A stretch of 64,000 nucleotides of DNA from Anabaena sphaerica FACHB-251 (GTDB taxonomy: Bacteria > Cyanobacteriota > Cyanobacteriia > Cyanobacteriales > Nostocaceae). The translations under genes were made by a program, and so were the position numbers. The notes beneath the pieces were generated by a model, which ran no database searches, had not been told where the DNA came from, and was given only the letters and a program-made list of their open reading frames with translations. Shown piece by piece: positions 44,141-52,684 of the stretch. Location of the stretch: the NCBI RefSeq assembly GCF_014696825.1, contig NZ_JACJQU010000001.1:782048-846047 (forward strand), in the 5' to 3' direction. Positions within the stretch are counted from its first letter, which is position 1. The number at the start of each line of letters is the position of its first letter.

Positions 44141-45811
44141 TTAAAAATTTATTTCTTGATCTATATTTTCAGATTTTGATGAGCTTTTATTGTTATATAG
44201 AGGTTTTTTCTTACCTTTAGTATTAACTGTTGTTTCTTCTGGAATTGCTTGTTTATCCAGTGTTGGTAATTTGAAGACTATTCCTGCACACAACCAATAA
44301 TAAACAGCCACTGGATCGACATCCAGAGGGTAGTAGTAAGTATTGTAACTAATAAATAGTACAAATACCCACATACTAGCACCATAAGTCCGTAGGTTAC
44401 GGTTTTTTATTGTCCGATATGCCTTAAATGCAGCAATAGTTAGACTGGTAACAAAGACCAGAAAAGCCAGTACTCCGACAATTCCCACTTCATACAGGAC
44501 TTTAGGGTAATAAGTTTCTACCAATTTGGTTGAACCCAATATCCGGGCTGAGTTGGTTGCTCGACCTAAGCCACTACCTATAGGAGTATGAACACCTTTC
44601 CAGTTTTCATAAAATTGGGCAACAATAAATTCTTGTGGGGGTGAGGCATTCCATCGACTGATAAAACTGTCCATCCTTTCTTGGACGACAGTAGGATTAG
44701 CGGCCATTGCAATTGCTAGAATGATGGCAAAACCTCCTCCCAAGGGAATAAACTTTTTGAGGTTGACCAATTGACCAGTTAATAACAGCAAAAGCACAAA
44801 GCAAACTGGTACTAAAGCTAAGGCAATTCTTTGTCCAGAAACCACTGCGTTAGCAAAGACTAATGCTAAACTAACCAAACTGATCAATCGCCAAATAATA
44901 GATTTGTCGCTGAAAGCAGTAGCAAAAGTAAAAAAAGTACCAGAAATCAAGAACCATGCCCACTGCCAAGGGGCAACAAAGGTTCCTGGCAAGCGAATTA
45001 CCCCTTGCTCTGGAGTATATAATAATGCCCCACCAAAATAGCAACGAGCATCCAGTGATGCTTTAAATAAGGCATCTCCCTCAACCCCCACAGTTCCTTT
45101 ACATACCCCAATTGTTAGTAGGATATATTGGATAATTCCCAAAACACCACAGATGATAAATAGAACAACCTGAAGACGGGATAAAAACCAAAAGTCCTGC
45201 TGTGTGCGAATTAAATAATAGACACAGGTAATCAGGGGTAGATAACCTATAAATACTTTTAATCCCAAGAGTCCTAATCCTATGGGTACTTCCCCTGGAA
45301 GATGGTTTAACTGCTGTCCACCATTGATAAACAGCAGTGTGAGCATACAACAGCTAAAAAGGAGCAAAAATGGGGTTTTGATGGCTGGAGGAATCAGGAA
45401 AGGTTGGTTTTGCTGTTTGCAGGTTTGCCACACTGCGATCGCAAATGGCACAAAAAAAGCATCTTTAGCTAATTGCAGGATGGGACTGTTACCCAACCAG
45501 TAAACAATTGTACCCGCAAAAGGTACGTAGATAACGAAGGCAAATAGAGCAGGGCGTGGGTATTTATAGGAAAGTGTGAGGACTATGATACCTAATACAC
45601 CAGGTGCGGCTAATTTAATTCCACCGACAAAAAAAAGCACCATTCCTAAGAACAAACCACTACCTATAAGTTTGCCCACCAAGCTTGTAAATTCTTTCCG
45701 TGCTTGGGTGGCTTTCCGCTTTTGGGCTAACTCTTCTTTGAGACTCAGAGCAGGTTTGTCTGCTGACGATTGCTTTTTTCCACGCTGAGATTTTCGCTTC
45801 GTTTTTGCCAT
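44141..45811 (-). CDS. hpsL: O-antigen ligase/polymerase-like membrane protein, HpsL-like
   Basis: A 556-aa polytopic protein, about 11-12 membrane segments between residues 48 and 510, with a highly basic N-terminus (KTKRKSQRGKK) and a charged, Ser/Lys-rich tail. The large loop and the block GSGLGRATNSARILGS before the late helices fit the Wzy/WaaL-type O-antigen polymerase-ligase family. It is the first of the five-gene minus-strand cluster and resembles HpsL, needed for hormogonium polysaccharide in filamentous cyanobacteria. It probably polymerises or transfers lipid-linked glycans at the inner membrane (family inference). Confidence 0.75.
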   Translation of the reverse strand: MAKTKRKSQRGKKQSSADKPALSLKEELAQKRKATQARKEFTSLVGKLIGSGLFLGMVLFFVGGIKLAAPGVLGIIVLTLSYKYPRPALFAFVIYVPFAGTIVYWLGNSPILQLAKDAFFVPFAIAVWQTCKQQNQPFLIPPAIKTPFLLLFSCCMLTLLFINGGQQLNHLPGEVPIGLGLLGLKVFIGYLPLITCVYYLIRTQQDFWFLSRLQVVLFIICGVLGIIQYILLTIGVCKGTVGVEGDALFKASLDARCYFGGALLYTPEQGVIRLPGTFVAPWQWAWFLISGTFFTFATAFSDKSIIWRLISLVSLALVFANAVVSGQRIALALVPVCFVLLLLLTGQLVNLKKFIPLGGGFAIILAIAMAANPTVVQERMDSFISRWNASPPQEFIVAQFYENWKGVHTPIGSGLGRATNSARILGSTKLVETYYPKVLYEVGIVGVLAFLVFVTSLTIAAFKAYRTIKNRNLRTYGASMWVFVLFISYNTYYYPLDVDPVAVYYWLCAGIVFKLPTLDKQAIPEETTVNTKGKKKPLYNNKSSSKSENIDQEINF

Positions 45812-45905
45812 GACTGGAGACTGGGGACTGGGGACTGGGGAGGCTGAGGAAGCAGGGGTAGAACAATAAATTCTTACTCTTGCCTTTTGCCTCTTGCCTT
45901 ATGCC
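45811..45905. repeat. Short repeats between hpsL-like gene and glmM
   Basis: GGAGACTGGGGACTGGGGAC units (near 45815-45840) and GCCTTTTGCCTCTTGCCTTATGCC-like units (45880-45905). These are typical short tandem repeats of Nostocales and fill the 94-bp spacer. Confidence 0.75.
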
Positions 45906-47378
45906 TTATGCTATGTGTTGCTGAACTTGTGAGACTAATTCCTTTGTCCAATAGTTTACCAGTTCAGTATCAGCAGCTTCTACCATAACTCTAATTACAG
46001 GTTCAGTTCCAGAAGCACGGACTAAGATTCTCCCAGTGTCACCCATTGCGGCTTCGGCTTGAGCGATCGCTTTTTGTACTGGTTCGCAATTTTCCCATCC
46101 TAACCGTTTTTCTCTGTCTTCTACCCTCACATTTTGTAATAGTTGCGGATAGGTTTGAAAACTTTGATCAACCATTTCCCCTAAAGAAATTCCCGCTGCT
46201 TTCACCACTGCGGCTAAATGCAATGCTGTTAATAACCCATCACCAGTAATGCCATAATGATGGCAGAGGATATGACCTGATTGTTCACCACCTAACATCC
46301 CCCCAGTTTTTAACATTTCTGCCTGTACATATTGATCACCGACAGCGGTGCGAATCATATTACCACCTAGTTTTTGCCAAGCTTTTTCAAATCCCAGGTT
46401 AGCCATGACGGTGGAGATAATCAGGTTATCTGGCAGTTGTTGTTGTGCTTGCAGGTGACGACCCCAAAGGTAGAGAATGTAATCACCGTTAACTTGTCTG
46501 CCTGTATTATCTACTGCTAACACTCGATCTGCATCGCCATCAAAGGCAAATCCCATATCAGCGTGATATTCTTTCACCGCTGCTGCCAAAATATCTAGAT
46601 GTGTAGAACCGCAATTAACGTTAATGCGATCGCCATCTGCTTGATTATGTAAACAAATTACATCAGCACCCATCTGGGTAAATATTAAAGGTGCTAATCC
46701 TACAGCCGCACCCCAAGCTAAATCTAAGACAATCTTCATGCCCTGAAGATTTACTTGCGGTTGTAATGGTTGTTGCAATGCTTGTCCGTAATCTGCCACT
46801 AATTCTGTCCGTGAGTAATGCCTTCCGCAGTTACTGACACCAACCCCAGGTGCTATTTTACCTCGTAAACCCGCCTCAATTTCCGCTTGTAATCCTTTAG
46901 ATAATTTCCCCCCACTAGCACCAAAAATTTTAATGCCGTTGTCTTCTGGTGGGTTATGGCTGGCAGAAATCATCACTCCACCAATGGCATCAGTAACGCT
47001 GGTAAGATAAGCAACGCAAGGAGTAGGACATAAGCCCAAATACCAAACCTCTAACCCTGCTGCTGTTAACCCTGCACTCAAAGCCATTGCCAGCATATCA
47101 CTGGAGTTTCTGGAATCTTGCCCCAGAATCACAGGACCCTTTTGTGGCGCATGATCACGTAACACAATACCCGCCCAAAACCCAATTTGCAAGGCTAAGG
47201 GCGCACTCAAGAGTTCTCCCACTTTGCCACGAATGCCATCTGTACCGAATAAAGCTGTTGTTGGCAAGGGAATTAAGTTAAGGGCAAAACTAGTTTCAAT
47301 TCCTGTTGTCAATCCTTCAGATTTGGCAACATAACCCTCAGATATACTGCTTTGACTCCGACTTATAGAAGAAACCAT
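45906..47378 (-). CDS. glmM: Phosphoglucosamine mutase
   Basis: A phosphohexomutase converting glucosamine-6-phosphate to glucosamine-1-phosphate for UDP-GlcNAc. Start region [14 protein letters not shown]; catalytic phospho-serine in [18 protein letters not shown] (Ser140 counted from ATG 47378); magnesium loop FDGDADR; sugar-binding GGEQSGH; phosphate-binding [15 protein letters not shown]. An earlier in-frame start at 47390 adds four residues. The N-terminus is about 40 residues longer than the E. coli enzyme, as in other cyanobacteria. It lies upstream of the polysaccharide cluster on the same strand and supplies a cell-wall and glycan precursor. Confidence 0.94.
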   Translation of the reverse strand: MVSSISRSQSSISEGYVAKSEGLTTGIETSFALNLIPLPTTALFGTDGIRGKVGELLSAPLALQIGFWAGIVLRDHAPQKGPVILGQDSRNSSDMLAMALSAGLTAAGLEVWYLGLCPTPCVAYLTSVTDAIGGVMISASHNPPEDNGIKIFGASGGKLSKGLQAEIEAGLRGKIAPGVGVSNCGRHYSRTELVADYGQALQQPLQPQVNLQGMKIVLDLAWGAAVGLAPLIFTQMGADVICLHNQADGDRINVNCGSTHLDILAAAVKEYHADMGFAFDGDADRVLAVDNTGRQVNGDYILYLWGRHLQAQQQLPDNLIISTVMANLGFEKAWQKLGGNMIRTAVGDQYVQAEMLKTGGMLGGEQSGHILCHHYGITGDGLLTALHLAAVVKAAGISLGEMVDQSFQTYPQLLQNVRVEDREKRLGWENCEPVQKAIAQAEAAMGDTGRILVRASGTEPVIRVMVEAADTELVNYWTKELVSQVQQHIA

Positions 47379-47390
47379 ATTTTTCAACAC

Positions 47391-47778
47391 TCCACACCAT
47401 CACACAGGAGAATAACACTTTCAAACTTTGTTCAACAATTCTGACGAAATCGCCTCTCAACAGTACACCTGTAATCGGTTTTCTTAATGACAGTTAATTT
47501 AAACAATGTTATGTCAAGTAAAATTACAGATGGTTATTAATCATTTACATATATCACCGACTCCTATGACAAATCGGGGATCTGCACCAATAATCAGCAT
47601 AAACAATGCTATCCACTTCTTGATATTTCTGTATAAGATAACACAACCAGGCACATACTTAACGAATTTTAATATAAATTCTCATCATAAGGTTCTAATG
47701 TAACGTTTTAGTGGCATTTTTTAGCCCTTGGTAAATCAGAACTTCAGCAGTTAACTTTTTACAGTTGAGAAATTTAAC
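47391..47778. other. Divergent intergenic region glmM / ho1
   Basis: About 390 bp between divergently read glmM and heme oxygenase genes, AT-rich. It contains a partial AATCGGGGATCTGCACC repeat word near 47570-47590. Both promoters must lie here, but I cannot fix -10 and -35 boxes with confidence. No ORF is supported (a 65-codon frame at 47506 looks random). Confidence 0.5.
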
Positions 47779-48495
47779 ATGAGCAGCAATTTAGCAACCA
47801 AATTACGTTTAGGTACAAAGAAAGCGCACACCATGGCAGAAAACGTGGGTTTTGTCAAGTGCTTTTTAAAAGGAGTGGTAGAGAAAAACTCCTACCGGAA
47901 ACTAGTTGCTAACTTTTATTTCATCTACTCAGCAATGGAAGAGGAGATGGAAAAGCACAAACATCATCCCATTTTGAGTAAAATTTATTTTCCTGAACTT
48001 AACCGCAAGCATACCTTAGAACAAGACCTTCATTACTACTACGGTTACAACTGGCGGGAGCAAATCAAATTATCCCCTGCGGGTGAGGCGTATGTAAACC
48101 GGATTCGGGAAATCTCGGCTACAGAACCAGAGTTATTAATTGCCCATTCTTATACCCGTTACCTCGGTGATTTATCCGGTGGACAAATTCTCAAAGGTAT
48201 TGCCCAAACAGCGATGAAGCTGGGTGAAGGTGAAGGAACTGCTTTTTATGAGTTTGCAGATATTACCGATGAAAAGGCGTTTAAAGCTAAGTATCGGCAA
48301 AATTTGGATGAAATGCCTATTGATGATACTACAGGCGATCGCATCACAGAAGAAGCAAATGCTGCTTTTGGTGTGAACATGAAGATGTTCCAAGAGTTAG
48401 AAGGTAATTTGATTAAGGCGATCGGTATCATGGTTTATAACACCTTGACACGGAAGCGGACAAAAGGTAGCACTGAATTGGTTACTGCTGAGTAA
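47779..48495 (+). CDS. ho1: Heme oxygenase (HO1 type)
   Basis: A 238-aa soluble heme oxygenase that opens heme to biliverdin, the precursor of phycobilins and bilin chromophores. Proximal heme ligand His17 lies in GTKKAHTMAENVGFVK; the flexible distal-helix glycine motif is RYLGDLSGGQILKG; FYFIYSAMEEEMEKHKHHP and FPELNRKHTLEQDL are family blocks. Length is typical for cyanobacterial HO1. It appears monocistronic. Ferredoxin-dependent biliverdin production for phycobilisomes is the expected role. Confidence 0.96.
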   Translation: MSSNLATKLRLGTKKAHTMAENVGFVKCFLKGVVEKNSYRKLVANFYFIYSAMEEEMEKHKHHPILSKIYFPELNRKHTLEQDLHYYYGYNWREQIKLSPAGEAYVNRIREISATEPELLIAHSYTRYLGDLSGGQILKGIAQTAMKLGEGEGTAFYEFADITDEKAFKAKYRQNLDEMPIDDTTGDRITEEANAAFGVNMKMFQELEGNLIKAIGIMVYNTLTRKRTKGSTELVTAE

Positions 48496-48831
48496 TGAGG
48501 TGACAGGTTACAGGTTACAGGTGACAGTTTGAAAAGCCTTTCATTGTCACGGCTATTACTAACGAATGTCGAATTATATAGGGGTAATTTCCCTGTGATT
48601 GTTTTCTGTGTATGAAAGCAACCGGAGGGAGATTACCCCTAAATTTTGTCATTCAGCAGACGGAATTCTTGCACACCCCGCAGGAAAATTTGATAATATA
48701 GCTTATCTTAAATCCTACTTTAGAGAGAAGACACGCGAAACACTTATAAATAGGTACTTTTAATTTCCGTATTTTCTCAAATCTGAATTTGGATTGCTAT
48801 AGCTGCTGTTGATGCAATGCACAAGAGAAAT
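48496..48831. other. Intergenic region with strong hairpin after ho1
   Basis: About 330 bp. CAGGTTACAGGTTACAGGTGACAG short repeats follow the ho1 stop (48503-48528). A strong inverted repeat spans 48580-48640 (AGGGGTAATTTCCCT and AGGGAGATTACCCCT, 14 of 15 pairs, 31-base loop). The remaining part upstream of the next gene is AT-rich and presumably holds its promoter. Confidence 0.6.
48580..48640. repeat. Long stem-loop, possible structured RNA or repeat
   Basis: AGGGGTAATTTCCCT (48580-48594) pairs with AGGGAGATTACCCCT (48626-48640) at 14 of 15 positions, and a T-rich stretch (AAATTTTGTC) follows on the plus strand. It is too far (85 bp) from the ho1 stop to be a sure terminator. The sequence differs from the other palindromes in the window. 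Confidence 0.6.
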
Positions 48832-49137
48832 ATGAATTCAAAGAATTTCCAGAAATTAGTAGCACTTGCAAATGAACACGGGATTAATTGCCAAGCAGCC
48901 CCAGAAGAGTGCTTGGTTGCATCCTTACCTGGATACGACGATTTCTTATTAGCTTTTACTTGGTCTGGTGCAATTGAAGGAGAGCCATCAGAGCATGAAT
49001 TAATAGCAATTAGCGTACAGGATATTACTAAACAGAGATTAGTAGCAGCTTGGCAGATTCCGACTTATTTATTTAGCAACGTTTTAAGACAAGCGCAAAT
49101 GCTTGTAGCTGCTCATATAGATTTTATAAGAGGATAA
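48832..49137 (+). CDS. Small protein of unknown function
   Basis: A 101-aa acidic protein from ATG 48832 (MNSKNFQKLVALANEHGI), with an alternative start at 48817. It has no signal peptide or membrane segment and no motif that I recognise. Regular alternation (LPGYDDFLLAFTWSGA, ELIAISVQDITKQR) suggests a small alpha/beta fold. It stands alone between ho1 and a fasciclin gene, each more than 300 bp away. Codon use is like its neighbours and no frameshift is seen. I consider it a real gene because of its length and composition, but assign no function. Confidence 0.55.
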   Translation: MNSKNFQKLVALANEHGINCQAAPEECLVASLPGYDDFLLAFTWSGAIEGEPSEHELIAISVQDITKQRLVAAWQIPTYLFSNVLRQAQMLVAAHIDFIRG

Positions 49138-49462
49138 ACAATAGCCTTTAGCTATATCTATATCTCAGGAAATCCCAAATTCTTACCTGAGATACTAGCA
49201 AGAGTTCTATGTTTAGTATTTTTACTCAGTATTTACTATCACATCCTATCATGAATCTTGATTGTTAATTTGTGTTCCTAAAGCAGATACAGAATAGTTT
49301 TTTAGTTTTGAGATCAACTATTTGGTGAATAGAAAAGTTACATTTTATCGGCTTAATATTGTCATCAACAAGTTGTTTTTAGGTACATATCCAAGGGTAG
49401 ATACAATCCACCATAAAAAAGTTTAGATTTGTCTGGAACTGTAAAGACATTAGTGAAAAAAC
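49138..49462. other. AT-rich intergenic region before the fasciclin gene
   Basis: About 325 bp, AT-rich. Just after the preceding stop there is a weak inverted pair (CTCAGGAAATCCCAAATTCTTACCTGAG, near 49165-49192) that could be a terminator without a good T-run. The rest shows no repeat or ORF that I can support. Confidence 0.4.
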
Positions 49463-49864
49463 ATGGCTGACATTGTTGATACCGCTGCAAACGCTGGCTC
49501 TTTTAACACCTTAGTTACTGCGGTTCAGGCTGCTGGTTTAGTTGATACTCTCAAAGGTCCAGGACCATTTACAGTTTTTGCACCTACTGATGAGGCATTT
49601 GCTAAACTCCCAGCAGGTACGGTAGATGCTTTACTGAAAGATATTCCCAAGCTCAAGAAAATTCTGACTTATCATGTTGTTGCTGGTAAGGTTTTAGCAG
49701 CAGATGTAGTTAAGCTCAAGTCAGCTACCACTGTACAGGGTTCAGATGTGAAAATTGACGCTTCTCATGGTGTCAAAATAAACGATGCTAATGTTGCAAC
49801 ACCAGATGTTGCTGCTGATAACGGCGTTATTCATGTCATTGATACAGTTTTGATTCCTGCGTAA
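49463..49864 (+). CDS. Fasciclin (FAS1) domain protein
   Basis: A 133-aa single FAS1 domain: [37 protein letters not shown] (H1 region), [16 protein letters not shown] and the C-terminal [14 protein letters not shown] (H2 region). FAS1 domains mediate adhesion or binding of small molecules. There is no signal peptide, so unlike many FAS1 proteins it appears cytoplasmic or is exported in another way. It is probably monocistronic. Confidence 0.92.
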   Translation: MADIVDTAANAGSFNTLVTAVQAAGLVDTLKGPGPFTVFAPTDEAFAKLPAGTVDALLKDIPKLKKILTYHVVAGKVLAADVVKLKSATTVQGSDVKIDASHGVKINDANVATPDVAADNGVIHVIDTVLIPA

Positions 49865-49936
49865 GCAAGCCTTTAGATAGAGAACACATTTATGGGGCAG
49901 TGATTAACTATAGTCGCTGCCCTATATTGTTATATA

Positions 49937-49975
49937 TGGATATTTATGAGCATTCCAACCGATATCTAAAACTAA
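49937..49975 (-). pseudogene. Short remnant of a second xisI copy
   Basis: About 39 bp (GGATATTTATGAGCATTCCA and on to GATATCTAAAACTA) matches the interior of the adjacent intact xisI gene (about 50168-50205) in the same orientation, with about five differences. It lies just after the intact gene's 3' end on the minus strand and has no coding value. This is the trace of an earlier tandem copy or a recombination scar. Confidence 0.6.
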
Positions 49976-49991
49976 AGGCAAAAACGATGTA

Positions 49992-50330
49992 TTAACTAAC
50001 AGCAAAGTTTGTATATTGTCTGATTTTAGGATGACGAAAACCAAGTACAATATCCTGTGCAGGAACACCTGCTGCTATAAAATCATTAGCAATACCTTCT
50101 TCTGTATCATCATATTGAATCCAAATTTTATGATCAATCAAATCTACGTGAATAGGTGTGGTATGTAGATATTGATCATCATTCCAACCAATATCTAAAA
50201 CTAGATAACGTCCATGTTCATCATCAAATAAAACTTGGGAATTATAACCATCAGGTATAGAAGCACGATATTCGGCGGTTTCTGTTAATATGCTTTTGAT
50301 GATTTGTTGATATTTTAACTTGGTATCCAT
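49992..50330 (-). CDS. xisI: XisI family protein
   Basis: A 112-aa XisI protein: YQQIIKSILTETAEYRASIP, GRYLVLDIGWNDDQYLHTTP, IHVDLIDHKIWIQYDDTEEG, IVLGFRHPKIRQYTNFAV. XisI with XisH was named as a factor controlling excision of the fdxN DNA element in heterocysts of Anabaena. XisH normally precedes XisI, but no xisH is next to it here, so this is an orphan. Many Nostocales genomes hold multiple xisHI copies and their wider role is unclear. Confidence 0.88.
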   Translation of the reverse strand: MDTKLKYQQIIKSILTETAEYRASIPDGYNSQVLFDDEHGRYLVLDIGWNDDQYLHTTPIHVDLIDHKIWIQYDDTEEGIANDFIAAGVPAQDIVLGFRHPKIRQYTNFAVS

Positions 50331-50500
50331 TCTACTATCTCCTCATTTTTATCATCAAATACAATCTGATAGTGGAAATATTGAGTAAAAAATAATACGT
50401 TAATTATACACCGTAATAATTTATAGTTAATTTAAAGCTATTAACGTTCTAATAGTTACATTCATTGTGACTACTAGAAATATTATATATTGACTTTGAT

Positions 50501-50527
50501 ACTATATATGATATCATTAGATATAGT
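50501..50527. promoter_or_regulatory. Palindromic candidate operator upstream of hicAB
   Basis: A 27-bp imperfect palindrome, ACTATATATGATATCATTAG then ATATAGT, with ten of thirteen arms paired and the seven outermost pairs perfect. A TTGACT at 50490-50495 lies just upstream and could be a -35 box, with TATGAT (50507-50512) too close to pair at 17-bp spacing, so the promoter itself is unsettled. The site is about 60 bp before hicA and suits binding by the ribbon-helix-helix HicB antitoxin. Confidence 0.45.
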
Positions 50528-50587
50528 ACCTGAGAGTTAAAGAAACAAACATGAAAAAATTTAAAATTCAAGGAAAATTCATAAATT

Positions 50588-50824
50588 ATGTCTCAAACAG
50601 ACAAACTCATTCAGTTATTTCTCTCTCACCCTGTTGAGGTAAGATTTGAAGACGTAAGACGTATTTTAATAGCATTCGGTTTTGAAGAAGTTCGATCTAA
50701 AGGAAGTCATCACACTTTCCGTCATGAGGATGGAAGGATGCAAGTTGTACCCAAGAAAGAAGGACAAAAAGTAAAAGGAATTTATATTAAGCAGATTGTA
50801 AAACTGCTCAAATTAGAGGAGTAG
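50588..50824 (+). CDS. hicA: HicA-type toxin (mRNA interferase)
   Basis: A 78-aa protein with the HicA/YcfA dsRBD-like fold signature: VRRILIAFGFEEVRSKGSHH then TFRHEDGRMQVVPKKEGQKV. The catalytic histidine is in the GSHHTF motif. HicA cleaves mRNA and is bound by HicB. The stop codon is followed after one base by the hicB ATG (50826). ATG 50588 is the natural start. It is the first gene of the pair, as in most hicAB loci. Confidence 0.92.
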   Translation: MSQTDKLIQLFLSHPVEVRFEDVRRILIAFGFEEVRSKGSHHTFRHEDGRMQVVPKKEGQKVKGIYIKQIVKLLKLEE

Positions 50825-50825
50825 T

Positions 50826-51227
50826 ATGTCTAAGAAAAATAAAACTGAACGTGAGTCACTGGAATTTTACTTGAATTTGAAATATCCAGTTACACTTTAC
50901 CCTGATCCTGATGGGGGATATGTAGCAGAAATTAAAGACCTTCCGGGATGTATGACTCAGGGAGAAACGACAGATGAAACGTTATTTAATATTGAAGAAG
51001 CACGTAGTTTGTGGATAGAAACAGCTTACGAATATGGAGATGAAATTCCCTTACCTTCAACTCAAGTTCAATACAGTGGTAAGGTTTTACTACGGATACC
51101 CCGATCATTGCATGAGAGATTAACAGAAAATGCGGAGAAAGAAGGAGTTAGTCTTAATCAATATCTTGTGTTTTTGTTAAGTGAAAGAAATGCTGTTAAG
51201 TCTCTGAGAATGGCAAATGTTAAGTAG
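50826..51227 (+). CDS. hicB: HicB-type antitoxin
   Basis: A 133-aa HicB protein. The N-terminal partial RNase-H-like domain reads YPVTLYPDPDGGYVAEIKDL then PGCMTQGETTDETLFNIEEA; the C-terminal ribbon-helix-helix DNA-binding domain is LLRIPRSLHERLTENAEKEG then VSLNQYLVFLLSER. It neutralises HicA and probably represses the operon through the palindrome upstream. It starts one base after the hicA stop. Strong call. Confidence 0.93.
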   Translation: MSKKNKTERESLEFYLNLKYPVTLYPDPDGGYVAEIKDLPGCMTQGETTDETLFNIEEARSLWIETAYEYGDEIPLPSTQVQYSGKVLLRIPRSLHERLTENAEKEGVSLNQYLVFLLSERNAVKSLRMANVK

Positions 51228-51290
51228 GAATCTTTTGATATAAGTTAAGATTTTGGTTAAACTTTCACTCTCAAAAATTTGATGAATACT

Positions 51291-51345
51291 AATAGCGATC
51301 GCTAGTTAACGCATTTTTGTGAAAACAAGGCGATCGCTATTTTGA
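51291..51345 (+). terminator. Hairpin after hicAB built from two HIP1 sites
   Basis: AATAGCGATCGC (51291-51302) pairs with GCGATCGCTATT (51330-51341), followed by TTGATT. A 12-bp perfect stem with a 27-base loop and T residues at its end fits an intrinsic terminator. Each arm contains the HIP1 octamer GCGATCGC. Confidence 0.65.
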
Positions 51346-51420
51346 TTAAACTTTGTTTATTCTCTTTTGAAATTAGGTTAAAATCCGAATATTGGTAATT
51401 TTAGGTATAAAAACTAGATT

Positions 51421-52554
51421 ATGGCGAATGAGGAGCATTTGGCAATACTGAAGCAAGGGGTAGAAGTTTGGAATAGTTCGAGGCTAATGAAATCTCTATA
51501 TAGTTTTAATGAAATCGTAACATATGACCTCAGTGGTTCTGACCTGAGTAATACTAAACTGAGTGGGGCTAACCTGAGTGGGGCTAACCTGAGTCGAACT
51601 ACTCTCTGTTTGACTAATTTTTTTGTGACCGATTTCAGTGAGGCTGATCTGAGTTTAGCTGATCTTAGTTTCACTAACCTCGTAAGTGCTAACCTAAGTG
51701 GGGCTAACCTGAGTGAGAGTAATCTCTCGTTTGCTAACCTCGCAGGTGCTAACCTGAGTGGGGCTAACCTCGCAGATGCTAACCTGAGTGGGGCTAACCT
51801 CGCAAGTGCTAACCTGAGTGGGGCTAACCTCACAGGTGCTAATCTCAGTTGTGCTAACCTGAATTGGGCTGATCTCAGTTGTGCTAACCTAAATTGGGCT
51901 AATTTGAATAACGCGCAAATAATCGAGACAAATTTGCACAATGCAAATCTGACAGGTGCTTGTATAAAAAATTGGCATATTAACAATGAAACAAAATTAG
52001 ATGATGTATTTTGTGAATATGTATATCTGGATTATAATAAAACACAACGCCGACCTACATACGGCAAATTTCTACCTGGAGGATTTGCCAGTTTATATAC
52101 AAAAATTATAGAAAATACTACTTTAATTTTAAGCAAAGCTCTCGAATTAGAGAATACTATCAATAATCAAGGAGTTCAATTTTATTCAAACCCAAAAATT
52201 CACATTTGGGAAAAACTAAGGTTTCGCTCAGAAACAGAAATCAAAATTGCTGAAGCATTATATCGCACTAGAGTTCTATTTTTACCCAACTCCTTAGCAC
52301 GACTCACCACACCCAAAGGTAGAGAAAATACAGAAGCTGATTTTCTCATTTGTTATAACGGTAAATGGGGAGTTTTGGAAGTTGATGGACCCTTTCACAC
52401 CGCCGAACGTAGAGTTGAAGAACAAGAAAGAGAACGCATTTTTAAGAAAAACGGGATCAAAGTTGTAGAAAGATTTGATGCCCAAAGATGTTATAACAAT
52501 CCTGATGAAGTAGTGCAGGAATTTTTCAAAATGATAGAAATTGGATATTCTTAA
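51421..52554 (+). CDS. Pentapeptide-repeat protein with C-terminal DUF559-like nuclease domain
   Basis: A 377-aa two-domain protein. Residues about 35-180 are A(D/N)LSx pentapeptide repeats (NLSGANLSGANLSESNLSF) forming a right-handed beta-helix; the repeats are also near-identical in DNA. Residues about 190-250 form a linker with RRPTYGKFLPGGFASLY. Residues about 255-375 look like a DUF559/Vsr-type PD-(D/E)xK nuclease: FRSETEIKIAEALYRTRVLF, then ENTEADFLICYNGKWGVLEV with D-G-P-F-H, and QERERIFKKNGIKVVERFDA. The Asp in EADFLI, the Glu-x-Asp in LEVDG and the following His are candidate active-site residues. Substrate unknown. It follows hicAB but has its own spacer. Confidence 0.82.
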   Translation: MANEEHLAILKQGVEVWNSSRLMKSLYSFNEIVTYDLSGSDLSNTKLSGANLSGANLSRTTLCLTNFFVTDFSEADLSLADLSFTNLVSANLSGANLSESNLSFANLAGANLSGANLADANLSGANLASANLSGANLTGANLSCANLNWADLSCANLNWANLNNAQIIETNLHNANLTGACIKNWHINNETKLDDVFCEYVYLDYNKTQRRPTYGKFLPGGFASLYTKIIENTTLILSKALELENTINNQGVQFYSNPKIHIWEKLRFRSETEIKIAEALYRTRVLFLPNSLARLTTPKGRENTEADFLICYNGKWGVLEVDGPFHTAERRVEEQERERIFKKNGIKVVERFDAQRCYNNPDEVVQEFFKMIEIGYS

Positions 52555-52578
52555 AATAAAGCATAAAGAAGATAAAGA

Positions 52579-52643
52579 AGATCCCCGACTTCTTTTTTAA
52601 TCTTGCAAATAAATTGTAAATTGATCTAAGAAGTCGGGGATCT
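52579..52643. repeat. ATCCCCGACTTCTT palindrome with long loop
   Basis: AGATCCCCGACTTCTT (52579-52594) and AAGAAGTCGGGGATCT (52628-52643) form a perfect 16-bp stem around a 33-base AT-rich loop, 24 bp after the pentapeptide-nuclease stop. Same family as 20101-20162 and 32836-32868. It probably ends the upstream transcript. Confidence 0.85.
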
Positions 52644-52684
52644 GGATCTTGTGGTAAAATTGAATTCAAAACCACACACAAAAC

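Noticed and set aside
51414..51986. Long minus-strand frame with Leu-Arg-Leu-Ala-Pro repeats
   Set aside because: It is the antisense of the pentapeptide repeats; the periodic codons keep the reverse frame open. The plus-strand protein has recognised domains.
52640..52684. Cobalamin riboswitch upstream of the CobW-type gene
   Set aside because: The spacer is too short and holds only the palindromic repeat; no B12-box-like sequence is present.
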